A stretch of 7,350 bases of DNA from Salinisphaera sp. UBA6602 (GCA_002433465.1 DJIE01000220.1:1-7350), one strand, 5' to 3'; shown: positions 1 to 5,744, counted from the stretch's first letter. Translations and numbers: made by a program. Notes: generated by a model not told the origin, from the sequence alone.

Positions 1-858
1 GGGCAGGGTGACTTCCCGCTCGAAGGCGCTCTCGATCTGGGATTCGACCTGGAAACGCGAGAACAACGGCGTTTCGTCGGTGTATTGCTTGAGCTTGCCC
101 AGCGCATGCGGCATGACCTGCTGCATGAACTCGCGGCCGGTTTCGTAGATATCCGCCTGGTCGATGAGCACTTCGCCGATATCGTCGCGCAGGTAGTCGC
201 GCAGCGCCCGGATGATGACGTTGGATTCCTGATAGACCAGGAACGGCGCCTTGCGCGCGTCGGCGGCTTCGTTGATCGCTTTCCAGACCTGGGCGAGATA
301 GTCCAGATCCCACTGCAGTTCTTCGGCGCATCGGCCCACGCCGGCGGTGCGCACGATCACGCCCATGCCGTTGGGTACCTGTACCTCGTTAAGGGCTTCG
401 CGCAGCTCGTTGCGGTCTTCGCCTTCGATCCGCCGCGACACGCCGCCCGCACGGGGGTTGTTGGGCATGAGCACCAGATAGCGCCCGGCCAGGCTCACGA
501 AGGTGGTTAGAGCAGCGCCCTTGTTGCCGCGCTCCTCCTTTTCCACCTGAACGATGATCTCCTGACCTTCGGACAGCGCGTGCTTGATGCTGTCCTTGCC
601 GTTACCGCCGTTCTGGTTCTTGTTGAAGTAATCCTTGGCGACTTCCTTGAGCGGCAGAAAACCGTGCCGATTACCGCCGTAATCGATGAAGGCGGCTTCG
701 AGGCTCGGCTCGACACGCGTCACGCGGCCCTTATAGACATTGGCCTTGCGCTGTTCGCGGCTGCCGACTTCGATATCTAGATCATGGAGTTTCTGGCCAT
801 CGACGATCGCCACGCGCAGCTCTTCGGGCTGCGTGGCGTTGATCAAAATGCGTTTCAT
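1..858 (-). CDS. rne: Ribonuclease E, N-terminal part (truncated by window edge)
   Basis: RNase E is the essential endonuclease that starts mRNA decay and processes rRNA and tRNA precursors, and it scaffolds the degradosome at the inner membrane. The 286 visible codons begin [17 protein letters not shown], the hallmark RNase E/G start. The S1 RNA-binding domain covers about residues 35-125, including [20 protein letters not shown] and [10 protein letters not shown], with a small Gly/Asn-rich insert near residues 82-90. The 5'-monophosphate sensor pair is present as R170 and T171 in IVRTAGVG (R169/T170 in E. coli). The RNase H-like fold follows, ending at [15 protein letters not shown]. The catalytic Asp residues, the zinc-link cysteines and the C-terminal scaffold lie beyond the left edge, so they cannot be judged. 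The start ATG (858-856) has only a weak GAGA Shine-Dalgarno 9 nt upstream. The gene is divergent from rluC, as in enterics and pseudomonads. RNase G is unlikely because of the gene context and the MKRILINA start. Confidence 0.97.
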   Translation of the reverse strand, partial: MKRILINATQPEELRVAIVDGQKLHDLDIEVGSREQRKANVYKGRVTRVEPSLEAAFIDYGGNRHGFLPLKEVAKDYFNKNQNGGNGKDSIKHALSEGQEIIVQVEKEERGNKGAALTTFVSLAGRYLVLMPNNPRAGGVSRRIEGEDRNELREALNEVQVPNGMGVIVRTAGVGRCAEELQWDLDYLAQVWKAINEAADARKAPFLVYQESNVIIRALRDYLRDDIGEVLIDQADIYETGREFMQQVMPHALGKLKQYTDETPLFSRFQVESQIESAFEREVTLP

Positions 859-918
859 TCGAATGGGTCTCGACTGGCGCTCGACTGCCCGAAAGTGCAA
901 GCGGCGCGCGCAAACAGG

Positions 919-933
919 CGCCGGCCGCCGGCG
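919..933 (-). promoter_or_regulatory. GC-rich hairpin in the rne leader
   Basis: CGCCGG, a 3-base loop and CCGGCG form a perfect 6-bp inverted repeat about 60 nt upstream of the rne start. In the minus-strand transcript it would fold into a stable stem-loop. Enterobacterial rne leaders contain conserved stem-loops that RNase E binds for autoregulation. Whether this hairpin corresponds to one of them is inference; no matching internal loop can be recognised by eye. Confidence 0.4.
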
Positions 934-1003
934 TAGTCGTGGTCTCGTGGCCGGTAAGGACGGCGACGATCACACGGTGCGCAGCAACAATCAGACAGGA
1001 GCA

Positions 1004-1018
1004 CATGAATAAATAAAT
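1004..1018 (-). promoter_or_regulatory. AU-rich candidate RNase E site in the rne leader
   Basis: Read on the minus strand this is ATTTATTTATTCATG, an A/T island in otherwise GC-rich DNA about 150 nt upstream of the rne start. RNase E prefers to cut single-stranded A/U-rich RNA, and rne mRNA is autoregulated through its leader in E. coli. The segment is therefore a candidate self-cleavage site. The composition is seen directly; the role is inference. Confidence 0.4.
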
Positions 1019-1074
1019 GACTCTTCGCGGAAGAACACGCTGTATCCGGGGCGCATGCTAGGCTTGCCCGGCAT

Positions 1075-1103
1075 TTTTTAAGCGTGTGACAAATGACTGT
1101 CAG
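1075..1103 (-). promoter_or_regulatory. Possible sigma70 promoter for rne
   Basis: On the minus strand CTGACA (1103-1098) is followed after 17 bases by TAAAAA (1080-1075). The -35 is good and the -10 matches only four of six consensus bases. Transcription from here would give an rne leader of about 210 nt, similar in kind to the long leader known in E. coli. The -35 lies within the inverted repeat GACTG-T-CAGTC (1095-1105), which could be chance or a protein site. Confidence 0.3.
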
Positions 1104-1163
1104 TCGGCGATTGCGTGCCCGCGCGGGAAAGGCGTCGGCGGACAGATTAATCAACCCGACCTT

Positions 1164-1177
1164 GGGAGTGTAATCTG
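1164..1177 (+). promoter_or_regulatory. Ribosome binding site and CTG start for rluC
   Basis: GGGAG (1164-1168) lies six bases before a CTG codon at 1175-1177. The rluC frame is open back to a TAA at 1148-1150 and contains no ATG, GTG or TTG upstream of the ATG at 1232. The ATG at 1232 has no usable Shine-Dalgarno and would cut off the N-terminal residues that align with known RluC. The CTG is therefore the best-supported start. Confidence 0.6.
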
Positions 1178-2119
1178 ACTACGGCACCCGCTCAAGTTCG
1201 CTATGTCCGCGTCGATAGTAACGATGCAGGCATGCGGCTCGACAATTTCCTCTTGCGCACCTTTCGGGACGTTCCGAAATCGAAGGTCTACCGGATCATC
1301 CGCAGTGGCGAGGTGCGGGTTAACCGCGGCCGCGCCAAGCCGGGCACGCGTCTGGCCGAAGCCGACGAGATCCGCCTGCCGCCGGTACGCCAGAAAGAAA
1401 AGCCCGGCCCCGGTCGCCCGCCCGACGGCCTGATCGAGAAGACCCGCAGGGCGCTGATGCATGAGCGCGACGACATGCTGGTGTTCAACAAGCCGGCGGG
1501 CCTGGCGGTGCACGCCGGCAGCGGCCTGCGCTTTGGCCTGATCGAGGTGCTGCGGGTGGCGCGGCCGGGCGAGTACGTCGAACTGGTACATCGCCTGGAC
1601 CGCCAGACCAGCGGCTGTCTGCTGGTGGCCCGTTCGCGCGCGGCGCTGGACGCCCTGCGGGCCGGCCTGAACGACGCGGCCGCGACCAAGCGCTATCTGG
1701 CGCTCGTCGATGGCCATTGGAAAGAGGGGGCGATCGAAGTGGACGTGCCGCTATCGCGCGACGTCGAGCGCAGCGGCGAACGCATGGTCACGGTTGACCC
1801 CGAGCGCGGCAAGGCGAGCGTGTCGCGCTTCGAGCCGGTCGCCTTTTATGGCGATGCCACGCTCATGTCGGTCGAGATCAAGACCGGGCGCACCCACCAG
1901 ATCCGTGTGCACGCCGCCCATTGCGGCCATCCCGTGGCCGGCGACGACAAATACGGCTCGAATCGGCGTGCCGCGCTATGGCAGGAGCGGGGGCTTGGCC
2001 GCATGTTCCTGCACGCCGCGCATATCGATATGCCCTACGGACAGGATACGTTACAGCTCGACGCGCCGCTGGCCGCGGATCTGGCGCAGCTACTCGACCA
2101 GTTGGATGAACAGGAATGA
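1175..2119 (+). CDS. rluC: 23S rRNA pseudouridine synthase RluC (probable CTG start)
   Basis: RluC isomerises uridines at 955, 2504 and 2580 of 23S rRNA (E. coli numbering) to pseudouridine during 50S assembly. From CTG1175 the product is 314 residues, close to the 319 of E. coli RluC. An S4 RNA-binding domain covers about residues 20-75 (MRLDNFLLRTFRDVPKSKVY, then GEVRVN). The catalytic domain follows, with HRLDRQTSG at residues 139-147. The catalytic Asp is then residue 142, against Asp144 in E. coli, which supports this start. RTHQIRVH and the LFLHA-like FLHAAHIDM are also present. The more obvious ATG at 1232 would delete the first 19 residues, including VRYVRVDSNDAG, which aligns with the N-terminus of E. 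coli RluC. The stop overlaps the ATG of the next gene (ATGA), indicating a two-gene operon. RluD is less likely because of the synteny with rne. Confidence 0.93.
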   Translation: MTTAPAQVRYVRVDSNDAGMRLDNFLLRTFRDVPKSKVYRIIRSGEVRVNRGRAKPGTRLAEADEIRLPPVRQKEKPGPGRPPDGLIEKTRRALMHERDDMLVFNKPAGLAVHAGSGLRFGLIEVLRVARPGEYVELVHRLDRQTSGCLLVARSRAALDALRAGLNDAAATKRYLALVDGHWKEGAIEVDVPLSRDVERSGERMVTVDPERGKASVSRFEPVAFYGDATLMSVEIKTGRTHQIRVHAAHCGHPVAGDDKYGSNRRAALWQERGLGRMFLHAAHIDMPYGQDTLQLDAPLAADLAQLLDQLDEQE

Positions 2120-2778
2120 AGCGATACGAACTGCTGGTATTCGACTGGGACGGCACCTTGATGGACTCCGCCGGCGAAATCGTGTCGGCCATGCAGACCG
2201 CGATTCAGGATCTGGGGCTGCCCGAGCGCTCGCCGGATCGCATGCGCGAACTGATCGGCCTCGGTCTGGACGATGTGCTGGCACGGTTGTTTCCGGATCT
2301 GGACACGCAGCGCGTACGCGCGCGCCTGCACGCCTATCGCGCGCGCTATGGAATGAAACGCAGTGCCGCGAAGCTGTTCCCGCCGGTCGTGGATGCCTTG
2401 GAGGCACTCAAGGCGCAGGGCTTCGAGATGGCGGTGGCCACCGGCAAGAGCCGGCGCGGCCTGGATGCCGCGATGCGCGACACGGGCACCGAAGGTTATT
2501 TCCGCTGGACGCGCTGTGCCGACGAATGCACGCCGAAACCGGCGCCGGACATGATCGAGAACATCCTCTTGCGGTCGGCCACGCTGCCCGAGCATGCGCT
2601 GATGATCGGTGACACCGAATACGATGTCGCCATGGCCCGGGCGGCCGGAGTGGATGCGATCGGCGTGGGCTGTGGCGTTCACGACGCCGCGCGGTTGCGT
2701 CGTGCCGGCGCGCTTGAAGTGCTCGACAGCGTCGAGACGCTGCCCGATTGGCTGGCCTGCGAACGGCGCAGCGCCTGA
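2116..2778 (+). CDS. HAD-superfamily hydrolase, phosphoglycolate phosphatase-like
   Basis: This is a 220-residue HAD subfamily IA protein, probably a cytoplasmic small-molecule phosphatase. All four HAD motifs are intact: DWDGTLMDS with nucleophile D10 and acid/base D12; VATGKS with T109; K141 in TPKPAPDM; and GDTEYDVAMARAAGV with D166 and D170. The helical cap, about residues 16-85, resembles Gph-like proteins. The exact substrate cannot be read from the sequence; phosphoglycolate phosphatase is the nearest named relative. The start ATG overlaps the rluC stop by four bases, with AGGA directly before it, so translation is probably coupled to rluC. Pseudomonads carry a similar HAD gene immediately after rluC, followed by sppA. 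Here sppA is missing and a terminator follows instead. Confidence 0.88.
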   Translation: MKRYELLVFDWDGTLMDSAGEIVSAMQTAIQDLGLPERSPDRMRELIGLGLDDVLARLFPDLDTQRVRARLHAYRARYGMKRSAAKLFPPVVDALEALKAQGFEMAVATGKSRRGLDAAMRDTGTEGYFRWTRCADECTPKPAPDMIENILLRSATLPEHALMIGDTEYDVAMARAAGVDAIGVGCGVHDAARLRRAGALEVLDSVETLPDWLACERRSA

Positions 2779-2819
2779 TCGCGACGGCTCGGGAATCGCT
2801 GCATGACCTTTCGTGGCTC

Positions 2820-2839
2820 GCGTTCGAGTCCTCGAATGC
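2820..2839 (+). other. Hairpin downstream of the HAD gene
   Basis: GCGTTCGAG and CTCGAATGC form a 9-bp imperfect inverted repeat (one G-T pair) with a very tight loop, 41 bases after the HAD stop. No T-run follows, so it is not an intrinsic terminator by itself. It could stabilise the 3' end of the mRNA. The GTTCGAGTCC within it looks like a tRNA T-loop, but no tRNA can be built around it. Confidence 0.3.
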
Positions 2840-2915
2840 GTTGCGACAAGGCGGGCGAGCGCGGCGCCTGTCTTATGGGCAGGTCGAACTCGGCAACGCA
2901 GTGGCGGCGTATTTG

Positions 2916-2945
2916 AGGCCGCCCCCTCGGGGCAGCCGGCCTTTT
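2916..2945 (+). terminator. Probable intrinsic terminator of the rluC-HAD operon
   Basis: AGGCCG (2916-2921) pairs with CGGCCT (2937-2942). Inside it CCCC (2923-2926, or 2922-2925) pairs with GGGG (2929-2932). The stem ends in TTTT (2942-2945). It lies between two convergent genes, about 140 bases past the HAD stop and about 70 bases before the maf stop. An overlapping GCCGGC...GCCGGC pair (2935-2940/2949-2954) could form a hairpin on either strand. The short T-run makes this a moderate call. Confidence 0.5.
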
Positions 2946-3014
2946 CATGCCGGCCGCGCGCAAAGCACGCCGGCGCGACCACGACAGGTTGGCCAGAGCT
3001 TCTCTAGCGTTTCT

Positions 3015-3608
3015 CTAGGGAATCTCGACGCCGGCCTCGGCGAGCAGCCGGCACAGCGCAATTAGCGGCAGTCCGACCAGCGTCGACGGATCTTTCGACT
3101 CGATCGATTCGACAAGGCTGATGCCCAGGCCTTCGGACTTGATGCTGCCCGCGGTGGCGGTGACGTCCTCGAGCTCTACATACCGCGCGATGCGGGCATC
3201 GTCGAGTTCGCGAAAACGCGTGGTCACGGTTTCGACACAGGAACGCGGTGTGTCGAATACGGGCGCGCATACACACAAACCGGTATGGAAATACACGGTC
3301 TTGCCGGATTGATGGCGCAGCTGTGCCCGTGCCTTTTCCGGAGTGCCGGGCTTGCCGAGAATATCGCCCTCCACATCGGCGACCTGGTCGGAACCGATTA
3401 CGATGGCTTCGGGGCGGTCATCGAATATGCGCCGTGCCTTGCCGATAGCCAGGCGCTCGGCCAGCGCCGCCGGGGCTTCGTTGGCGCGCGCGCTTTCATC
3501 GATATCCGGCGAGATCGCTTCGAACTCGAGCCCCAGGCGAGTCAAAAGCTCGCGCCGCCAGGGCGAGCTGGAGGCAAGAATGATGGGTGCGGGGGAGGTC
3601 GGGGCCAT
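3015..3608 (-). CDS. yceF: Maf/YceF nucleoside triphosphate pyrophosphatase
   Basis: Maf proteins hydrolyse non-canonical or modified nucleotides to the monophosphate and pyrophosphate. The YceF branch prefers 7-methyl-GTP. The 197-residue product (E. coli YceF 194) has the N-terminal phosphate-binding signature ASSSPWRRELL (residues 12-22), SPDIDE (33-38), VIGSDQVA with catalytic D74, GKPGTPEKA (85-93) and GSIKSEGLGISL (154-165). The C-terminal DPSTLVGLPLIALC is near-identical to YceF. The SSPWRR signature and the location between rluC and yceD assign it to YceF rather than the dTTP/UTP-acting YhdE. The start at 3608 is preceded by AAAGGA six bases upstream. The frame continues further upstream, but that part does not resemble Maf. 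It converges on the rluC-HAD operon and is divergent from yceD, the same arrangement as in E. coli. Confidence 0.94.
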   Translation of the reverse strand: MAPTSPAPIILASSSPWRRELLTRLGLEFEAISPDIDESARANEAPAALAERLAIGKARRIFDDRPEAIVIGSDQVADVEGDILGKPGTPEKARAQLRHQSGKTVYFHTGLCVCAPVFDTPRSCVETVTTRFRELDDARIARYVELEDVTATAGSIKSEGLGISLVESIESKDPSTLVGLPLIALCRLLAEAGVEIP

Positions 3609-3630
3609 GCGGAGTCCTTTGTCGGCGAAT

Positions 3631-3645
3631 CTCTGGCCGCCAGAG
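3631..3645 (-). other. Small hairpin upstream of maf
   Basis: CTCTGG-CCG-CCAGAG is a perfect 6-bp inverted repeat with a 3-base loop, 22 bp upstream of the maf start and just beyond its Shine-Dalgarno. In the maf mRNA it would form a small stem-loop; as DNA it could be an operator. Its function is unknown. Confidence 0.3.
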
Positions 3646-3716
3646 GATAAACGATCCGTACCGCCATCTGTCGGCCTCGCGTACGGTGCATGCCAAGACT
3701 GAAACGGCGAAATGCT

Positions 3717-3745
3717 TTGACTTGGCGGGGTTTCGGCCCTATTAT
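3717..3745 (+). promoter_or_regulatory. Strong sigma70-type promoter for yceD-rpmF-plsX
   Basis: TTGACT (3717-3722), a 17-base spacer and TATTAT (3740-3745) match the sigma70 consensus in five of six bases at each box, with ideal spacing. The predicted transcription start falls near 3751-3753, one to three bases before the yceD ATG at 3754. The transcript should therefore have essentially no leader. No Shine-Dalgarno is present before that ATG, which agrees with leaderless initiation. Confidence 0.75.
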
Positions 3746-3753
3746 CGCGCGCC

Positions 3754-4293
3754 ATGAGCACGCCCCGAGCGCTGGTACCTCGTGTCGATTACCGTCGGCT
3801 TGCCACACAGCAGGGGCGAATCGAAGGCCGTCTCGATCTGGATCATCTGGATCGAGTCGCGGCACAGACGATCGACGCATCGGCCGGTGCAAGCCCGGTG
3901 ATGGTGGATCTCGAATTTCGGGAGGATGCGCAACGGCGTGTCCATGTCGAGGGTGATATCAGCACGACGCTTCGGCTCGAATGCCAGCGTTGTCTGAACG
4001 CTTTCGATCATCCGATGAACGTGGCCGTGTCCGGCGTCGTAGTCGGCGACGACGACGCTGCTGCAAACGTGCCGCGCGAATACGAACCGGTGCTGGCCGA
4101 CGGCGACATGCTGGATGTGCATGCGCTGGTGGCCGACGAACTGCTTCTGGCGCTGCCTAGCGTAGCCCGGTGCAGCCGGCCTGAATGTACGGCGCAGTAT
4201 GTCGATCACGACATGCCGCGCGGTGACGAACAATACGATGAACGACGCAACAATCCGTTCGCGGTGCTGAGTCAGCTCAAACGCGACGATTGA
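3754..4293 (+). CDS. yceD: YceD/DUF177 large-subunit rRNA accumulation protein
   Basis: YceD is a small cytoplasmic protein needed for normal 23S rRNA accumulation and almost always encoded beside rpmF. The 179-residue product (E. coli 173) has the family signature LECQRCLNAF (residues 75-84, C77 and C80), PREYEPV (107-113), DELLLALP (128-135) and the C-terminal NPFAVLSQLKR (167-177), which closely matches E. coli. A second Cys pair, C140 and C145, follows the ALP motif. Four cysteines suggest a metal site, but this is inference. The start at 3754 gives the expected length and N-terminus; no alternative start lies nearby (next Met is residue 50). It is the first gene of a yceD-rpmF-plsX operon, 34 bp before rpmF, under the promoter at 3717-3745. 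Confidence 0.93.
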   Translation: MSTPRALVPRVDYRRLATQQGRIEGRLDLDHLDRVAAQTIDASAGASPVMVDLEFREDAQRRVHVEGDISTTLRLECQRCLNAFDHPMNVAVSGVVVGDDDAAANVPREYEPVLADGDMLDVHALVADELLLALPSVARCSRPECTAQYVDHDMPRGDEQYDERRNNPFAVLSQLKRDD

Positions 4294-4327
4294 CGATTTT
4301 CGACAACGCTGGAAGACATAGAACGCC

Positions 4328-4513
4328 ATGGCCGTCCAAAAGAACCGCAAATCCCGTTCGAAGCGCGACAAGCGTCGCAACACGCACGCCAGCATGAATC
4401 CGCCGACGCTGTCGATCGATCAGACGACGGGCGAGACGCATCTGCGTCATCACGTCACGCGCGACGGTTTCTACCGTGGTCGTCGCGTCGTCAATACCGG
4501 CGACGACGTTTAA
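4328..4513 (+). CDS. rpmF: 50S ribosomal protein L32
   Basis: L32 is a small protein of the large ribosomal subunit. The 61-residue product starts [17 protein letters not shown] and has the conserved STS/SID-type segment [15 protein letters not shown] (residues 28-42), then [10 protein letters not shown] (46-55), closely matching E. coli L32 (57 residues). It has no cysteines, so it is the zinc-independent C-minus form, as in E. coli. A short acidic tail, NTGDDV, extends past the E. coli C-terminus. GGAAG at 4311-4315 is the best Shine-Dalgarno but sits rather far (12 bases) from the ATG. It lies 34 bp after yceD and 42 bp before plsX, with a strong hairpin in the latter gap. Confidence 0.96.
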   Translation: MAVQKNRKSRSKRDKRRNTHASMNPPTLSIDQTTGETHLRHHVTRDGFYRGRRVVNTGDDV

Positions 4514-4525
4514 GCACGGATGATT

Positions 4526-4546
4526 CCCGGGGCTAGAAGCCCCGGG
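4526..4546 (+). promoter_or_regulatory. Perfect 9-bp hairpin between rpmF and plsX
   Basis: CCCGGGGCT, loop AGA and AGCCCCGGG form a perfect, very GC-rich stem-loop, 12 bases after the rpmF stop and 9 bases before the plsX ATG at 4556. No T-run follows, so it should not terminate efficiently. No clear Shine-Dalgarno lies between hairpin and ATG; the only G-rich stretch near plsX is inside the 3' arm. It may protect the rpmF 3' end, or limit plsX translation relative to L32. The fold is seen in the sequence; the role is inference. Confidence 0.6.
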
Positions 4547-4555
4547 CTCCGACTT

Positions 4556-5566
4556 ATGACGCGTATTGCAGTCGACGCCATGAGCGGCGACCACGGCGCC
4601 CCTGTGGCCGTGGAAGCCGCGATCAAGAGTTTGCAGGCTCACCCCGACCTGGAAATCATTCTGGTTGGTGACGCCGAAACCCTGCATCCACAGATCGCAC
4701 GCCACAAGAAGGCAGACGTCGGCGAGCGCCTCGCCGTGCGCCATGCCAGCGAAGTGGTGGGCATGTCGGAATCACCGGCACGCTCGCTGCGCCAGAAGAA
4801 AGACTCTTCGATGCGCGTGGCGATTAACGTGGTTCAGAACGGCGACGCCGCGGCCTGCGTATCGGCGGGCAATACCGGCGCGCTGATGGCAACGGCGCGG
4901 TTCGTGCTCAAGACCCTGGCCGGTATCGACCGGCCCGCGATCATATCGCCGATCCCGTCGCGTCAGGGCCATACCCTGATGCTCGACCTGGGCGCAAACG
5001 CTGAATCGACCCCCGAACAATTGTTCCAGTTCGCGGTCATGGGCGCCGTACTTGCCGAAGCCGTGCACGGCGTCGAGGAACCGCGGGTCGGGCTGCTCAA
5101 TATCGGCGCCGAAGAGATCAAGGGCAATATCCAGATCCAGCAGGCCGGCAAGCTGCTAGGAGAGAGCGAGCTCAACTATATCGGCTTCGTGGAAGGCGAC
5201 GATATCTATATCGGCGACGTTGACGTCGTGGTCTGCGACGGCTTTGTCGGCAACGTTGCGCTCAAGACCAGTGAAGGCCTCGGCAAGCTCATAGCCCAGT
5301 TCCTGAGAGAGGAATTTTCGCGCAATGCGCTGACGCGTAGCGCGGCATTCTTCGCCATGCCGGTGCTCAAGGCATTTCGTCGGCGCGTGGATCCGCGCCA
5401 GTACAACGGGGCGACCTTCATCGGCCTGCAGGGTACGGTTATCAAGTCGCACGGCGATGCCGATGCGGTTGCCTTTGCCAGCGCGATCAACGTGGCCCGC
5501 ATGGAAGTCGAACAGAAAGTGCCGCAGCGTATTCGTTCGCTTCTAGCGCACAACCTCGGCGAATAA
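4556..5566 (+). CDS. plsX: Phosphate acyltransferase PlsX
   Basis: PlsX is a peripheral membrane enzyme that converts acyl-ACP and phosphate to acyl-phosphate, the donor used by PlsY for the first acylation of glycerol-3-phosphate. The 336-residue product starts MTRIAVDAMSGDHGAP, the family N-terminus. It carries SSMRVAINVV, then the glycine-rich CVSAGNTGALMA (SAGNTGA at residues 103-109), LDLGANAE, LLNIGAEEIKG, DVVVCDGFVGNVALKTSEG (residues 223 onward) and the C-terminal QYNGATFIGLQGTVIKSHG. An in-frame ATG at 4520 would add 12 residues encoded through the hairpin; MTR at 4556 matches E. coli PlsX and is preferred, although its ribosome binding site is poor. It is the last recognisable gene of the yceD-rpmF-plsX operon. 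The fab genes that usually follow are not here. Confidence 0.96.
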   Translation: MTRIAVDAMSGDHGAPVAVEAAIKSLQAHPDLEIILVGDAETLHPQIARHKKADVGERLAVRHASEVVGMSESPARSLRQKKDSSMRVAINVVQNGDAAACVSAGNTGALMATARFVLKTLAGIDRPAIISPIPSRQGHTLMLDLGANAESTPEQLFQFAVMGAVLAEAVHGVEEPRVGLLNIGAEEIKGNIQIQQAGKLLGESELNYIGFVEGDDIYIGDVDVVVCDGFVGNVALKTSEGLGKLIAQFLREEFSRNALTRSAAFFAMPVLKAFRRRVDPRQYNGATFIGLQGTVIKSHGDADAVAFASAINVARMEVEQKVPQRIRSLLAHNLGE

Positions 5567-5578
5567 CCCCGCCCATTC

Positions 5579-5596
5579 CCGCGCCGACCCGCGCGG
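5579..5596 (+). other. GC hairpin after plsX
   Basis: CCGCGC, six bases and GCGCGG form a perfect 6-bp all-GC stem 12 bp after the plsX stop. There is no T-run, so it is not a standard intrinsic terminator. It may mark the 3' end of the operon, protecting RNA or pausing polymerase before Rho-dependent termination. Confidence 0.3.
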
Positions 5597-5620
5597 ATGC
5601 CCTGGCTACGAGGCCTGGGA

Positions 5621-5642
5621 GATCGATTGCGTCCGATCGATT
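5621..5642 (+). repeat. Tandem GATCGATT repeat at the clpS promoter
   Basis: The 8-mer GATCGATT occurs at 5621-5628 and again at 5635-5642, 14 bp apart. The second copy overlaps the proposed -35 box. Because ATCGAT is self-complementary, the pair can also form a hairpin or act as two palindromic half-sites. This could be a repressor or activator site, or possibly chance. Confidence 0.45.
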
Positions 5643-5669
5643 GATTTGCTGCCCCCGTATCCTTATATC
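5641..5669 (+). promoter_or_regulatory. Candidate sigma70 promoter for clpS-clpA
   Basis: TTGATT (5641-5646) and TATATC (5664-5669) are separated by 17 bases; TTATAT with 16 bases is the alternative register. The predicted start is near 5676, giving a leader of about 70 nt to the clpS ATG at 5745. It is located in the only AT-rich part of the gap after plsX, consistent with clpS-clpA being a separate transcription unit. Confidence 0.5.
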
Positions 5670-5744
5670 CTGCGTATAGAAAATGGATTCGATGCCGATT
5701 GAGTCTTCATGCAAGACTCGACGGCAGGCCAAGGTAGGCACGAG

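Larger units (their letters stand above)
859..1174. other. rne-rluC divergent intergenic region (rne leader)
   Basis: This 316-bp gap between two divergent genes holds no convincing gene. Short reading frames crossing it are low-complexity Arg/Ala-rich readings with no family resemblance. Most of it probably encodes the long 5' leader of rne on the minus strand. In enterics the rne leader mediates feedback control by RNase E, which fits the length here. Visible elements are a GC-rich hairpin (919-933), an AU-rich single-strand-like segment (1004-1018), a possible minus-strand promoter (1075-1103) and a 10-bp palindrome CCCGCGCGGG (1118-1127). I found no good plus-strand promoter for rluC. Confidence 0.6.

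Noticed and set aside
997..1019. Mini-ORF ATG AAT AAA TAA with AGGAG just upstream, on the plus strand
   Set aside because: The spacing is only three bases, no plus-strand promoter is visible upstream, and it lies far from the rluC start. The AT-rich stretch is better read as part of the rne leader on the other strand.
2815..2845. tRNA-like T-arm (GTTCGAGTCC)
   Set aside because: The flanking bases do not form the T-stem, and no acceptor stem, D-arm or anticodon arm can be built upstream. The sequence is better explained as part of the inverted repeat 2820-2839.
2035..2982. Long minus-strand frame opposite the rluC end and the HAD gene
   Set aside because: It is antisense to two well-supported genes with intact motifs, and its His/Arg/Ala-rich translation resembles no family. 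Long shadow frames are expected in GC-rich DNA.
2779..3014. Possible remnant of sppA or a small gene between the HAD gene and maf
   Set aside because: Pseudomonads have sppA here, but no reading on either strand shows SppA-like motifs. The frames are Arg/Ala/Pro-rich, as expected for non-coding GC-rich DNA, and the space is explained by hairpins and a terminator.
3000..3018. Direct repeat TTCTCTAG twice at the maf stop
   Set aside because: The two 8-mers are close together and include the stop codon, but there is no associated palindrome, terminator or third copy. Chance is the simplest explanation.
3609..3761. N-terminal extension of Maf up to 3761
   Set aside because: The added residues have no Maf resemblance, the extension would overlap yceD and its promoter, and AAAGGA six bases before the ATG at 3608 marks the real start.
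4520..4555. Earlier plsX start at ATG 4520
   Set aside because: It would add 12 residues encoded by the hairpin, whereas MTRIAVDAMSGD from 4556 matches the known PlsX N-terminus. It remains a minor possibility because 4556 lacks a clear Shine-Dalgarno.
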